DNA of 64,000 bases from Halorientalis regularis (GCF_023698535.1 NZ_JALJCL010000018.1:1-64000), one strand, 5' to 3'. Positions 19,244 through 27,512 are shown, counted from the stretch's first letter. Notes: generated by a model not told the origin, from the letters alone. Numbers and translations: made by a program.

Positions 19244-20827
19244 ATGAGCCAGCAAGAGGAAGAAGCGTCCGACCAGGCGGACGAACAGTCACCGGTCGAG
19301 GAACTCCGCGAACGGCGCCGCGAGGCGGAACTCGGCGGCGGCGAGGCGCGCATCGAACGCCAGCACGAGAAGGGGAAGATGACCGCCCGCGAGCGGGTCG
19401 ACTACCTGCTCGACGACGGGACCTTCCGCGAGGTCGACCCCTTCGTCGAACACCGCGCCCAGTCGTTCGGGATGGACGAGAAGACGTTCCCCGGCGATGC
19501 AGTGGTGACGGGCTACGGTGAAGTCAACGGCCGGAAACTGTTCGTCTTCGCCCACGACTTCACCGTCCTCGGTGGCTCGGTCGGCGAAGTCGTCGCCGAC
19601 AAGATCTGCAAGGTGATGGACAAGGCAATCGAGAGCGGTGTCCCGGTCGTCGGTCTCAACGACTCCGGCGGCGCGCGGATCCAGGAGGGTGTGGACTCGC
19701 TCGTCGGGTTCGCGAAGATCTTCAACCGCAACACCGAAGCATCGGGCCTGATCCCGCAGATCTCGGCGATCATGGGGCCCTGTGCCGGCGGTGCGACCTA
19801 CTCGCCCGCGCTGACCGACTTCACGTTCATGGTGGAAGACACCAGCCACATGTTCATCACGGGGCCGGACGTGATCGAGACGGTCACGGGCGAGCAGGTC
19901 TCGAAGGAGGAACTCGGCGGCGCGAAGACCCACGCCACCAAGTCCGGCGTTGCCCACTTCGCGGAGCGCTCCGAGGAGGAAGCGCTGGACGACATCCGCA
20001 AACTGCTCTCCTACCTCCCGCAGAACAACATGGCGGACCCGCCGCGGGTCCAGCCGTGGGACGATCCGACCCGGACCTGCGACGAACTCGTCGACATCGT
20101 GCCAGAGGAACCGCGCAAACCCTACGACATGAACAATGTCATCGGCCGGATCGTCGACGAAGATTCCTTCTTCGAGGTCCACGACGGGTTCGCACGCAAC
20201 GTCGTCACCGGCTTCGGTCGCCTCGACGGTCGTGTCGTCGGCGTCGTCGCCAACCAGCCCCGGGTCTCGGCCGGGACGCTCGACATCGACGCCTCCGAGA
20301 AGGCCGCCCGGTTCGTCCGCTTCTGTGACTCGTTCAACGTCCCCATCGTAACCCTGGTGGACGTGCCCGGGTTCATGCCGGGGACCGACCAGGAACACAA
20401 CGGCATCATCCGCCGTGGCGCGAAGCTGATCTACGCCTACGCCGAGGCGACCGTCCCGCTCATGTCGGTCGTCGTCAGGAAGGCCTACGGCGGGGCCTAC
20501 ATCGTGATGTCCTCGAAGTTCCTCGGATCGGACGTGAACTACGCCTGGCCCGGCGCGGAGATGGCCGTGCTGGGGCCACGCGGCGCGGTCAACATCCTCT
20601 ACCGGAAAGAGATCGCCAACGCCGACGACCCCGACGCCAAACGCCAGGAGCTGATGGACGACTTCCGTGAGGAGTTCGCCCATCCCTACGGGCCGGCCAA
20701 ACGCGGCTACCTCGACGACGTGATCGAGCCCCAGAACACGCGCAAGCGCCTGATCGACGATCTGGAACTGCTCGAACGCAAACGCGAGGACACGCCGCCC
20801 AAAGACCACGGCAACATCCCGCTATGA
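19244..20827 (+). CDS. pccB: acyl/propionyl-CoA carboxylase carboxyltransferase subunit
   Basis: 527 aa. Typical AccD5/PccB carboxyltransferase, which moves the carboxyl group from biotin to acetyl- or propionyl-CoA. GGGEARIERQHEKGKMTARERVDYLLDDG opens the domain; LNDSGGARIQEGV and GPCAGGATYSPALTDF form the first oxyanion region; PGFMPGTDQEHNGIIRRGAKL and RKAYGGAYIVMSSK the second. The length is standard. It starts 2 nt after the FabG/PhaB-like gene and its stop overlaps the small-subunit ATG (ATGA, 20824-20827). The biotin carboxylase subunit is not in the window and must be supplied from elsewhere. Confidence 0.92.
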   Translation: MSQQEEEASDQADEQSPVEELRERRREAELGGGEARIERQHEKGKMTARERVDYLLDDGTFREVDPFVEHRAQSFGMDEKTFPGDAVVTGYGEVNGRKLFVFAHDFTVLGGSVGEVVADKICKVMDKAIESGVPVVGLNDSGGARIQEGVDSLVGFAKIFNRNTEASGLIPQISAIMGPCAGGATYSPALTDFTFMVEDTSHMFITGPDVIETVTGEQVSKEELGGAKTHATKSGVAHFAERSEEEALDDIRKLLSYLPQNNMADPPRVQPWDDPTRTCDELVDIVPEEPRKPYDMNNVIGRIVDEDSFFEVHDGFARNVVTGFGRLDGRVVGVVANQPRVSAGTLDIDASEKAARFVRFCDSFNVPIVTLVDVPGFMPGTDQEHNGIIRRGAKLIYAYAEATVPLMSVVVRKAYGGAYIVMSSKFLGSDVNYAWPGAEMAVLGPRGAVNILYRKEIANADDPDAKRQELMDDFREEFAHPYGPAKRGYLDDVIEPQNTRKRLIDDLELLERKREDTPPKDHGNIPL

Positions 20828-21138
20828 GCCCGGCCGGACTCGACACGGACCGCGAGGACGCTCTCCTCGAAGTCGATCTGGACGCCCTGCTCGCCAGCCT
20901 GGAGTTCGAGAGGACCGTGCCGACCCAGCGGGAAGCGGCGGCCGTCGCGGCGGCCATCGCCACTCACCGGACGGATCGGGCGGTCGCGGCCGCCGAAGCC
21001 GCCACCGAGAGCGACCCGGAGACGATTCCCGAGTGGACACTCGACGGTCGCCTGCGTTCCAACGGCGTCACGCACCGGCGACGCCCCCGGAACGTCGAAC
21101 GCGGCGGCGAGTGGCGGGCGGCGTCCCGGTCGCTGTAA
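20824..21138 (+). CDS. small acyl-CoA carboxylase subunit, PccX/epsilon-like
   Basis: 104 aa acidic then basic protein. TQREAAAVAAAIATHRTD near the middle resembles the helix of acyl-CoA carboxylase epsilon-type subunits, and a C-terminal RGGEWRAASRSL follows. Haloferax mediterranei propionyl-CoA carboxylase needs a similarly small third subunit, PccX, encoded with pccB. The 4-nt overlap with the carboxyltransferase gene supports the same complex here. Assignment is by position and weak similarity. Confidence 0.65.
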   Translation: MSPAGLDTDREDALLEVDLDALLASLEFERTVPTQREAAAVAAAIATHRTDRAVAAAEAATESDPETIPEWTLDGRLRSNGVTHRRRPRNVERGGEWRAASRSL

Positions 21139-21141
21139 ATC

Positions 21142-21318
21142 GTGGGACTCGCTCCGGAGTCAGCCACGTACGCGGGAACGATGGTCGGTGTGTCCGTCGC
21201 GGTCGACGTGGGTATCGACCTGCTTCTGTTCGATCAGTTTCGCTGGACGAACGTACTGTCCGTAGCCGCGTGCGGCATCGCTATCGTTCTCGTAAACCGC
21301 TGGATGCACGACGCGTGA
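21142..21318 (+). CDS. small two-helix membrane protein
   Basis: 58 codons from GTG at 21142 (or 45 from the ATG at 21181) to TGA. The product contains two hydrophobic stretches, GTMVGVSVAVDVGIDLLLF and LSVAACGIAIVLVNRW, with a charged turn DQFRWTN between them, as expected for a small membrane hairpin. It follows the carboxylase small subunit by only a few bases and may be cotranscribed. No family is recognised. The start codon is uncertain. Confidence 0.5.
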   Translation: MGLAPESATYAGTMVGVSVAVDVGIDLLLFDQFRWTNVLSVAACGIAIVLVNRWMHDA

Positions 21319-21348
21319 GACCGATACCGATGCGTCAGTGGGCCTCGT

Positions 21349-21924
21349 TCATCCCGACAGCACCGCGTCCGCCGTCACGACCGTCGCGAACTCATCGTCG
21401 AGATGGGCCAGCGCGGACCGGTGGACCTGCTCGGCGGGCATCGACTCGTCGTCGAACTCGCGGTCGAAGGTGGCCGTCGCGTCCGCCACCAGCAAGCCCT
21501 CGTATCCGCGGTTCTCGGCCATCCGCGTCGTGGTCGAGACACAGTGATCGGTCGTCAGGCCCGCGATGACGAGTTGCTCAGCACTGCGCTCGTCGAGCCA
21601 GTCGTCGAGGTCGGTGCCCACGAAGGCACCGTTGACTCGCTTGGTGACGACGTGCTCCCCGTCAACCGGTTGGAGGCCTTCTTTGAACCGGAAGCCAGGT
21701 TCACCACTTCTGAGCGGCGAGTCGGGTTCCGCCGAGTCGTGGCGGACGTGGATCACTGGTCTGTCGGTCTCCCGCCACGCGGCGAGCAGAGCGGCCGCCC
21801 GCCGTTCGGCGTCGGGGTTGTTGCGCTCACCCCAGCCGGGATCGTCGAAGCCCTGCTGGAAGTCCACGAGGACCAGCACCGCGTCGTCGGCGACGGTCGC
21901 CGACCGCTGGTCAATCGGCGGCAT
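21349..21924 (-). CDS. isochorismatase-family cysteine hydrolase
   Basis: 191 aa. The catalytic triad of the cysteine hydrolase superfamily is visible: Asp21 ([11 protein letters not shown]), Lys95 ([10 protein letters not shown]) and Cys128 ([14 protein letters not shown]). Members cleave C-N or C-O bonds in compounds such as nicotinamide, carbamoylsarcosine, ureido compounds or isochorismate. The substrate cannot be read from the sequence. Its start overlaps the end of the YqcI/YcgG gene by 14 nt, so the two are probably translated together and may act on one metabolite. Confidence 0.88.
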   Translation of the reverse strand: MPPIDQRSATVADDAVLVLVDFQQGFDDPGWGERNNPDAERRAAALLAAWRETDRPVIHVRHDSAEPDSPLRSGEPGFRFKEGLQPVDGEHVVTKRVNGAFVGTDLDDWLDERSAEQLVIAGLTTDHCVSTTTRMAENRGYEGLLVADATATFDREFDDESMPAEQVHRSALAHLDDEFATVVTADAVLSG

Positions 21925-22720
21925 AGCCGTCGGGGAGCGTGTTCGGGGCTTTCGGGTGGTCGCGGGTCACGTTGATCGGGCACTCGTCGGGGGCCTGCTC
22001 CGGGTCCGAGGAGAGCATGTACTGGGGCCACTCGCGGTCGCCCTCGACGCCGTAGTCGCCGATATCGGCGTGGGGACAGACGCCGTCGTAGTCCTCGATG
22101 CGGTCCTGGATGACCTCGCGGGCGCGCTGACCGGCGTCGGTGTCGTGGGTGATCCCCTCGAACAGCGACCGGGGCTGGAAAGTGATCTCCAGACCGATGG
22201 GGCAGTAGCGACTCTTTCGCTGGTCGTAGAAGGGCGCACGGCAGGTCGGGAATATCGGCTCGCCGCCGAACGAGAACTCCCAGTAGGGGTCGTCGGGATC
22301 GGTCGGCACGTCCTCGGGCCAGGGTTCGGGGTCGTGGACGTGCAGGAACTGCAGGAGGTGCCAGAGCCGTTCGTGGTACTCCCGCTCGGAGAGGGGGCCC
22401 TCGGGCGGCTTGAAGAAAGTGATCAGCGACGCCTGCTCGGAGTGGTCCCGATAGGTGTCGAGGTACTCGAGCAGCGTGTCCCGAAAGCCCAGGAGCGCGT
22501 CCTTGCCGGTCATCGACGAACAGAGAGTATACAGCGGATCGCCGTTCTGGACCGACTCGACGCCGAAAAAACAGGGGAACGGCGAGCCGTTGCGTTCACC
22601 GAGCAGGCCGTCCCGGAAACTCTCCCAGTGGTCGACCGCCCAGTCCGGAAGGTCGCCCGCGGCGGCGCGCTCCGCGAGTGTCTCCTGATCCAGCAGGACC
22701 TCGACTCCCGGTTCGTTCAT
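21911..22720 (-). CDS. YqcI/YcgG family protein
   Basis: 269 aa soluble protein with family hallmarks: [20 protein letters not shown], a central [35 protein letters not shown] followed by [13 protein letters not shown], and a Cys/Asp-rich C-terminus ending near [11 protein letters not shown]. Some members (for example GntA of guanitoxin biosynthesis) are described as haem-dependent N-hydroxylases of guanidino compounds, so an oxidative role is possible but not shown here. I start at the ATG at 22720 ([12 protein letters not shown]); upstream codons run into the promoter region. First gene of a two-gene unit with the isochorismatase-like hydrolase. Confidence 0.75.
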   Translation of the reverse strand: MNEPGVEVLLDQETLAERAAAGDLPDWAVDHWESFRDGLLGERNGSPFPCFFGVESVQNGDPLYTLCSSMTGKDALLGFRDTLLEYLDTYRDHSEQASLITFFKPPEGPLSEREYHERLWHLLQFLHVHDPEPWPEDVPTDPDDPYWEFSFGGEPIFPTCRAPFYDQRKSRYCPIGLEITFQPRSLFEGITHDTDAGQRAREVIQDRIEDYDGVCPHADIGDYGVEGDREWPQYMLSSDPEQAPDECPINVTRDHPKAPNTLPDGYAAD

Positions 22721-22764
22721 ACTCTGTGTTGGTACCGCGGAACTTTGAAACTTGAGTTTCGGCG

Positions 22765-23229
22765 TCACTCCGTCGTCGGCCCGATCGGATCACCCTCGGC
22801 GACGGTCCCGGTCTCGACGATGCGGGCCCGGAGGCCGCCGCGGTGGACCAGCGCTTCCTCTACGTCAGGCAATTCGGTGTGCTGTTCGAGGTAGGAACAG
22901 GGTTCACACAGTTCCACGCCCTCGCAGACGGCGTCGCCGACGCGGAAACGAGTGTCGACGAGGTGGTTCAGCGCGACGCCCCGCGTCGTGACGTTCCGGC
23001 GGTGGATGCCCGGTTCGAGGTCGATGTCGTAGTCGCGTTCGGCGGCGTCGAGGGCTTCGGCCTCGATGAGCGTGATGGCGCGGTCTTCGCCGCCACCGAA
23101 GGTGCCCTCGCCCTCGAAGTAGCGGTCGCCTTCCAGTCCCTCGCCAGCGACGGCTCGGACGGTTTCGACCCGTTCGGGCGGCGCGCCGGGTGTCGGTGCG
23201 ACGTGGATGCGCTCGACAGTGCCGGTCAT
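22765..23229 (-). CDS. MOSC-domain protein
   Basis: 154 aa, a stand-alone MOSC domain (beta-strand fold of molybdenum cofactor sulfurase C-termini). GLEGDRYFEGEGTF and GIHRRNVTTRGVALNHL are typical, and CEGVELCEPCSYLEQ carries the conserved cysteine thought to bind sulfur or molybdenum cofactor. The length matches small YiiM-like MOSC proteins. It is upstream of, and codirectional with, the YqcI/YcgG gene at a distance of 44 nt, so it may belong to the same transcript. Confidence 0.85.
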   Translation of the reverse strand: MTGTVERIHVAPTPGAPPERVETVRAVAGEGLEGDRYFEGEGTFGGGEDRAITLIEAEALDAAERDYDIDLEPGIHRRNVTTRGVALNHLVDTRFRVGDAVCEGVELCEPCSYLEQHTELPDVEEALVHRGGLRARIVETGTVAEGDPIGPTTE

Positions 23230-23349
23230 AGCCGTCAGTTGTGAATCGGCTTACAAGAGGGTATCGAGACGCCGCGCTCCGCTGGAGGGCCGTCGAAAAC
23301 CGCGCTTTCAGCCAGATTTACAATACCGCCCGTTGCAGTTGGAGGTGAT

Positions 23350-24504
23350 ATGGACAGGGAGGTTGCCATCATCGGCGGGTCGATGACGAAGTTCGGCCAG
23401 CGAGACGCCTGGATACGCGAGTTGCTCGCACAGGCCGGCGAGGCGTGTCTGACCGACGCCGGCGTCGAACCGGACGCCGTCGACCACGTCTACGTGTCGA
23501 ACATGGCAAGCGGGGAGTTCGAGGGACAGACTGGGATCATGAACGCGGTGGCCCACGACCTCGGGCTACTGCCGGCCTACAGCCAGCGCATCGACCAGAC
23601 CAGTTCCAGTGGCGGGGCGGGCATGTACGCCGCCTGGCAGTCGATCAAGTCCGGGGCCAGCGACATGACGCTGCTCGTGGGCGGCGAGAAGATGACCCAC
23701 AAGGGGACCGGCGGCGCGACCGACATCATCGCGTCGATCACCCACCCCGCGGAGTACAAACACGGCGTGACGCTCCCCTCCTTCGCGGGGATGACGGCAC
23801 GCCACTATCTCGAAAAGTTCGACGCGCCCAGAGACAGTCTCGCGAAGGTCGCGGTCAAGAACCACGAGAACGGGACCCGCAACCCCAAGGCCCAGTTCCA
23901 GAAGACGATTACGGAGGAGAAGGCCCTGGAGAGTCCGACCATCGCCGATCCGCTCCGCCTCTACGACTTCTGCCCGATCACCGACGGCAGTTCGGCGCTC
24001 ATGTTCTGCCCCGTCGAGGTGGCCGAACAGTACACGGACGACTACGCGGTCGTCTCGGGTGTCGGCGGCGCGACCGATACCCACGTCGTCCACGAACGCG
24101 ACGATCCGACGACGATGGGCGGTGTCGTCGACTCGGGCGAGGAGGCCTACGAGATGGCCGGGATCGGCCCCGACGACATCGACGTGGCCGAACTCCACGA
24201 CATGTTCACCATCCTCGAGTTCCTCCAGATGGAGGGCCTGGACTTCGCGGACCAGGGCGAAGCCTGGAAACACGCCGAGGAGGGCCGGACGGCCATCGAC
24301 GGCGACCGGCCGATCAACACCTCCGGTGGGCTCAAATCGAAGGGTCATCCGCTGGGGGCCAGCGGTGTCGCACAGGGCTACGAGATCTACGAACAACTGG
24401 TCGGTGAGGCCGGCGAGCGGCAGGTCGACGCCGAGACGGGGCTGGCCTGCAACGTCGGCGGCTTCGGGAACTGCGTCATCACCACGATCATGGAGGGACG
24501 ATAA
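23350..24504 (+). CDS. thiolase-fold protein lacking the usual nucleophile Cys
   Basis: 384 aa thiolase superfamily. The C-terminal catalytic motifs are intact: SKGHPLGASG (His) and ACNVGGFGNC (CxG). At the position of the nucleophilic Cys (normally ACSSG/ACASG) the sequence is DQTSSSGGAGMYAAW (about residues 82-96), so Ser replaces Cys. It begins MDREVAIIGGSMTKFG, typical of archaeal thiolase/acetyl-CoA acetyltransferase partners of DUF35 proteins. The stop overlaps the DUF35 start (TAATG). Archaeal thiolase-DUF35 pairs channel acetoacetyl-CoA to HMG-CoA synthase or handle other acyl-CoAs; the present role is open. Confidence 0.85.
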   Translation: MDREVAIIGGSMTKFGQRDAWIRELLAQAGEACLTDAGVEPDAVDHVYVSNMASGEFEGQTGIMNAVAHDLGLLPAYSQRIDQTSSSGGAGMYAAWQSIKSGASDMTLLVGGEKMTHKGTGGATDIIASITHPAEYKHGVTLPSFAGMTARHYLEKFDAPRDSLAKVAVKNHENGTRNPKAQFQKTITEEKALESPTIADPLRLYDFCPITDGSSALMFCPVEVAEQYTDDYAVVSGVGGATDTHVVHERDDPTTMGGVVDSGEEAYEMAGIGPDDIDVAELHDMFTILEFLQMEGLDFADQGEAWKHAEEGRTAIDGDRPINTSGGLKSKGHPLGASGVAQGYEIYEQLVGEAGERQVDAETGLACNVGGFGNCVITTIMEGR

Positions 24505-24875
24505 TGTCGATGGACGCCATCCGCTGTCCGAACGGTCACGTGAAGTACCCCACGCACCCGCGCTGTCCGGAGTGTGGCGAGGAACCGGTCGAAACCATCG
24601 ACCTGAGCGACCGGACGGGCGAGGTCGTCACCTGGACGGAGAGCACCGCGACGCCGCCGGGCGTCCGCGAGCCGAACGTCCTGGCGTTCGTCGAATTCGA
24701 GGTCGACGGCGCGCCGGTGCGCGCACTCGGCCAGGTCGCGGACAACGCCGACGTGGAGACCGGTGACGAGGTGGAACCGGTGTACGCCGAGGAACTGCGC
24801 GAGCCGGGTGTCGGGCTCAAGCCTGCCGACGCGGATCAGGAGTGGGACGGGTTCCAGTTCCGTCCGCTCGACTGA
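24504..24875 (+). CDS. DUF35 zinc-ribbon/OB-fold acyl-CoA-binding protein
   Basis: 123 aa. An N-terminal rubredoxin-like zinc ribbon (CPNGHVKYPTHPRCPECG, with a His in place of one Cys) is followed by an OB-fold (GEVVTWTESTATPPG to VEPVYAEEL). In archaea DUF35 proteins bridge thiolase and HMG-CoA synthase and bind CoA. Its ATG overlaps the thiolase stop codon, so the pair is cotranslated. Confidence 0.88.
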   Translation: MSMDAIRCPNGHVKYPTHPRCPECGEEPVETIDLSDRTGEVVTWTESTATPPGVREPNVLAFVEFEVDGAPVRALGQVADNADVETGDEVEPVYAEELREPGVGLKPADADQEWDGFQFRPLD

Positions 24876-25298
24876 GCCCGTCGGCTTCGAGCATCGAGAG
24901 TCCGTCGAGAACCGTTCTGATGCCGTCTTCACCGGTGTGGGAGTAGATCGCCACGAGAGGCTCGTCGTCGCAGAGCGCGGGACAGACGACCGGGCGAGTC
25001 GTCGTGGTATATTCGTTCCCGGTGAAGCCGTTGTGGCAGTCGTGCCGGTCGAACGCCGGCGCGAGGTACGTCCCGTGTGTGTCGGCCAGGCATCGAACTC
25101 CCGGCAGACGGCGAATTCGCGTCGGGGTCGCACGTCGCCGTCGGTGACACGACGGGGCCAGCGGCGGACCTGCAGGTACCGGATGACACCGGCGGCCGCC
25201 AGTGCCTGTCGACGACCGAAGATCCGGGACTGTTCGGTCCTGGCGGCTATCGGCACACCCTCGCGGAGGTACAGCGCCGCTCGCGTGACCCGTGTCAT
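24820..25298 (-). pseudogene. frameshifted paralogue of the 25389-25889 gene
   Basis: From the ATG at 25298 one frame reads MTRVTRAALYLREGVPIAA down to FDAW near 25100. The other frame then continues as ADTHGTYLAPAFDRHDCHNG, PVVCPALCDDEPLVAIYSHT and IRTVLDGLSMLEADG, ending within the DUF35 gene on the opposite strand. The two parts together align by eye with the intact neighbour (LFARSSLPEVASRRRDEV, VVLDPFFDTRSCYS, LVLPALCLAVYRDGDLDAVY). Adding one G at TGG-CCGAC restores FDAWADTHG, so a 1-nt deletion is the likely lesion. The 3' end is uncertain. Confidence 0.7.
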
Positions 25299-25388
25299 GG
25301 ATGCACCGGAGACACAGCCCGTGTGCTTAGCTGTTTGGGAAACGGTCACACAGTGGTGAGTGGGACGACCGGCGGAGAATGGCAGTGG

Positions 25389-25889
25389 TCAGTCGGACAC
25401 TTCGGCGAGGTCGAGCTGTTCGGTCGCGTCGGATTCGAGCGGTTCGGTGACGCGACCCGGGGCGGCTTCGATGGCGTGGAGACAGTCCAGGACGGAGCGG
25501 GAGCCGTCGTTGGTCGAGTGGGGGTAGACGGCATCGAGGTCACCGTCGCGGTAGACGGCGAGACAGAGCGCGGGCAGGACCAGCCACTCGCCGCGTTCAC
25601 CGGTCTCCATCGAGTAACACGACCGGGTGTCGAAGAAGGGGTCGAGCACGACCCCGGTCTCCTCGGCCCAGTCCCGAAAGCGCTCGTACTCGGTGAGTTC
25701 GTCGTGGTCGCCCGACAGTGGCACTTTCTTCTCCCAGGTGTGAATCGCCACGTCGTCGACGTGCCCGTCCTCGACGAGTTGTTTGAGCCGGCCCGCCACC
25801 TCGTCCCGTCGCCGCGACGCGACCTCGGGCAGCGAGGACCGAGCGAACAGTTCGACCCGTGTCCCGGCGGTGCTCCCGTTACCGCTCAT
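25389..25889 (-). CDS. uncharacterised haloarchaeal HTH-like family protein
   Basis: 166 aa acidic soluble protein: RVELFARSSLPEVASRRRDEVAGRLKQLVEDGHVDDV at the start, a TWEKKVPLSG turn, a FDTRSCYSMETG segment, and LPALCLAVYRDGDLDAVYPHS. This is a family I know only from haloarchaea, without an assigned function; a regulatory or small-molecule-binding role is possible. A frameshifted paralogue lies directly downstream on the same strand, so the locus is a tandem duplication in which one copy has decayed. Confidence 0.65.
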   Translation of the reverse strand: MSGNGSTAGTRVELFARSSLPEVASRRRDEVAGRLKQLVEDGHVDDVAIHTWEKKVPLSGDHDELTEYERFRDWAEETGVVLDPFFDTRSCYSMETGERGEWLVLPALCLAVYRDGDLDAVYPHSTNDGSRSVLDCLHAIEAAPGRVTEPLESDATEQLDLAEVSD

Positions 25890-26006
25890 TCGTACTATCG
25901 AGTGGAGGTATGAAATAAATAAAACCTGCTATGTTAGGCTTCGTTGACACTGTTACGCACGGGAGGGGACCGGTGTCGGTGGTCGCGGGGATCGGGTGGG
26001 GTGGCA

Positions 26007-26579
26007 CTACGTCGAACTGGAGCCGTCGTCGCCGTCACCGTCGTCGAGGTCGTCTTTGATCGACTGGAGTTCGGCGTCCACGTCGACCGGAACCGTTGCG
26101 CTCGCCTCCGGGTCGGGGTCTGGTTCGTCGGCGTCCGCCTCGGCGGCGAGCCGGTCGTCGATCTCGTCGCGGAGCGACCGCGCCTCCTCGAGGACGCGTT
26201 CCGCTTCGTCGTCGGTCGGCCGTCCCTCGATTGCGTCCTGTACGTCCGCCAGCACGTCGTCGAGTTTCTGGACGGTGGTCTGACTGAGCTGGACTGCCCG
26301 GTCGCGGACGGGCGTGTCCTGTCCGTCGGTCACGCTCCGATCCGGGTCGGCGAGTCGGATCGCTCGCTGGAGCAGTCGGAGCGCCCGGACGTTCGCCTCC
26401 AGAATCAGTATGGCACCCGGGATCGCCACTTCGTCGGTGAACCGGAGCAGTTCCCGCGGCGAGGGCGGACGGAGCCGTCGTCGCCGGCCCGGTTCGAGTT
26501 CACGCTGGAGGTCCCGAAGCGACCGTGCGAGGTCCGCCGCCAGTCGCGCGAGGTCCTTTTCGCTGGCCGAATCGCTCAT
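26007..26579 (-). CDS. uncharacterised haloarchaeal coiled-coil protein
   Basis: 190 aa. It is mostly helical and charged: an N-terminal LARLAADLARSLRDLQREL helix, a basic GRRRRLRPPSPRELLRFTDEVAIP stretch, a moderately hydrophobic helix AILILEANVRALRLLQRAIRL, and a strongly acidic C-terminal half. It may correspond to a haloarchaea-specific DUF; I cannot assign a function. Divergent from the DUF7504-like gene at 26717. Confidence 0.65.
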   Translation of the reverse strand: MSDSASEKDLARLAADLARSLRDLQRELEPGRRRRLRPPSPRELLRFTDEVAIPGAILILEANVRALRLLQRAIRLADPDRSVTDGQDTPVRDRAVQLSQTTVQKLDDVLADVQDAIEGRPTDDEAERVLEEARSLRDEIDDRLAAEADADEPDPDPEASATVPVDVDAELQSIKDDLDDGDGDDGSSST

Positions 26580-26716
26580 ACCTGGCCTACGGCGCGTCGG
26601 GTCTTAAGCCCGGGTCCTCACCGACGGTCGACTCGCCACCACGACTGACAGACCGACGGGTTTCGAGCGTCGAAACCCGTGCAAATCTTATACCGCTAGA
26701 CGCGTAAATAAGCTCG

Positions 26717-27301
26717 ATGAGCGCGAAATCCGCGGCGGCGAAGGTCCCCGGTGTGCTGTCGGGCCTCAAACGCCGTGGGGGTGGAATCCTCGTCGTAGGT
26801 GTGCCCGACGAACAGCGCCGGCTCTGTGGCCGACTGCTCGGATCGCCGAAACGGGAACGGGTCGTCGTCGGAACGGAGGACTCCTGTCTGACGGCGGACT
26901 CCAACCACGAGGCGACGGTTGTGCAGGGCCGCCCGGCACAGACGACGGCCTGCCGTGCCGGTGCAGTCCTGCAGTCGTCGTCGCTGGCGGACCGGGTGAC
27001 CGAGGCCATCGACGCTCACAGTCAGGGGCTGGCCCCAGCCGAGTTACGGGTCTGTCTGGGGCCGGTCGCGCCGGACACGCTCCAGGCCAAGTCGGTCTTT
27101 CTCGACGCCGTCCTCGAAAAACTCGGCCGCGTGAACGCGCTCGGTCACGTCCACGTCTCCGAACCCTACGAGAGCGACCTCGTCCGACGACTCGAACCGC
27201 TAGTCGACGCCATCGTGGAGGTCGACGCCGATCCCCACCCCCGCCAGCGCTGGCACTTCCCCGACCACGGGGTCACCACGGCCTGGATCGATTTAGGCTA
27301 A
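26717..27301 (+). CDS. DUF7504-like degenerate RecA/KaiC-fold protein
   Basis: 194 aa. The protein starts with a helix and a strand GGGILVVGVPDEQRR where a P-loop would sit in RAD55/KaiC ATPases, but no Walker A GxxxxGK is present. LRVCLGPVAPDTLQAKSVFLDAVLEKL and a WIDLG end fit the haloarchaeal DUF7504 group. These proteins often accompany HalOD1 and signal-transduction genes. A TATA-like CTTATAC lies about 30 nt upstream. The last codons overlap the first iron box of the next gene. Confidence 0.65.
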   Translation: MSAKSAAAKVPGVLSGLKRRGGGILVVGVPDEQRRLCGRLLGSPKRERVVVGTEDSCLTADSNHEATVVQGRPAQTTACRAGAVLQSSSLADRVTEAIDAHSQGLAPAELRVCLGPVAPDTLQAKSVFLDAVLEKLGRVNALGHVHVSEPYESDLVRRLEPLVDAIVEVDADPHPRQRWHFPDHGVTTAWIDLG

Positions 27302-27307
27302 CCAAAA
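27292..27307 (+). promoter_or_regulatory. DtxR-type iron box 1, small-protein gene
   Basis: TTTAGGCTAACCAAAA, an interrupted palindrome covering the stop codon of the DUF7504-like gene and lying just upstream of the TATA-like TTTTAGA (27311). With box 2 it brackets the core promoter of the small gene at 27342. Confidence 0.65.
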
Positions 27308-27317
27308 CCCTTTTAGA

Positions 27318-27333
27318 TTTAGGCCCACCTAAC
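27318..27333 (+). promoter_or_regulatory. DtxR-type iron box 2, small-protein gene
   Basis: TTTAGGCCCACCTAAC, close to a perfect TTTAGG/CCTAAA palindrome. It is 8 nt before the ATG at 27342, the same spacing as the box before the iron-binding lipoprotein gene. Confidence 0.7.
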
Positions 27334-27341
27334 ACCTGGTA

Positions 27342-27512
27342 ATGAGCCACGCGCCGGATACCGTCGACGACGCCGAGCCGACGGCCGAACCGGAAGACGA
27401 CGCACCAGTGATCAAGAGCCACAGAGCGACCGACGAGCGCACCGTGTTCACCGAAGACGGCAACACGGACGGGTGGATCGCGACGGATCTGACCGTCGAG
27501 TGTCGAGAATAA
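27342..27512 (+). CDS. 56-aa acidic protein under double iron-box control
   Basis: Starts MSHAPDTVDDAEPTAEPEDD and ends DGWIATDLTVECRE. The C-terminal RTVFTEDGNTDGWIATDLTV is similar to a small haloarchaeal family I recall as DUF7331, function unknown. It has no signal peptide or membrane helix. The ATG at 27342 follows a TATA-like element by about 28 nt (leaderless). Two DtxR-like boxes flank that promoter, and the dpsA gene is convergent just downstream, so expression under iron limitation is inferred. Confidence 0.75.
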   Translation: MSHAPDTVDDAEPTAEPEDDAPVIKSHRATDERTVFTEDGNTDGWIATDLTVECRE

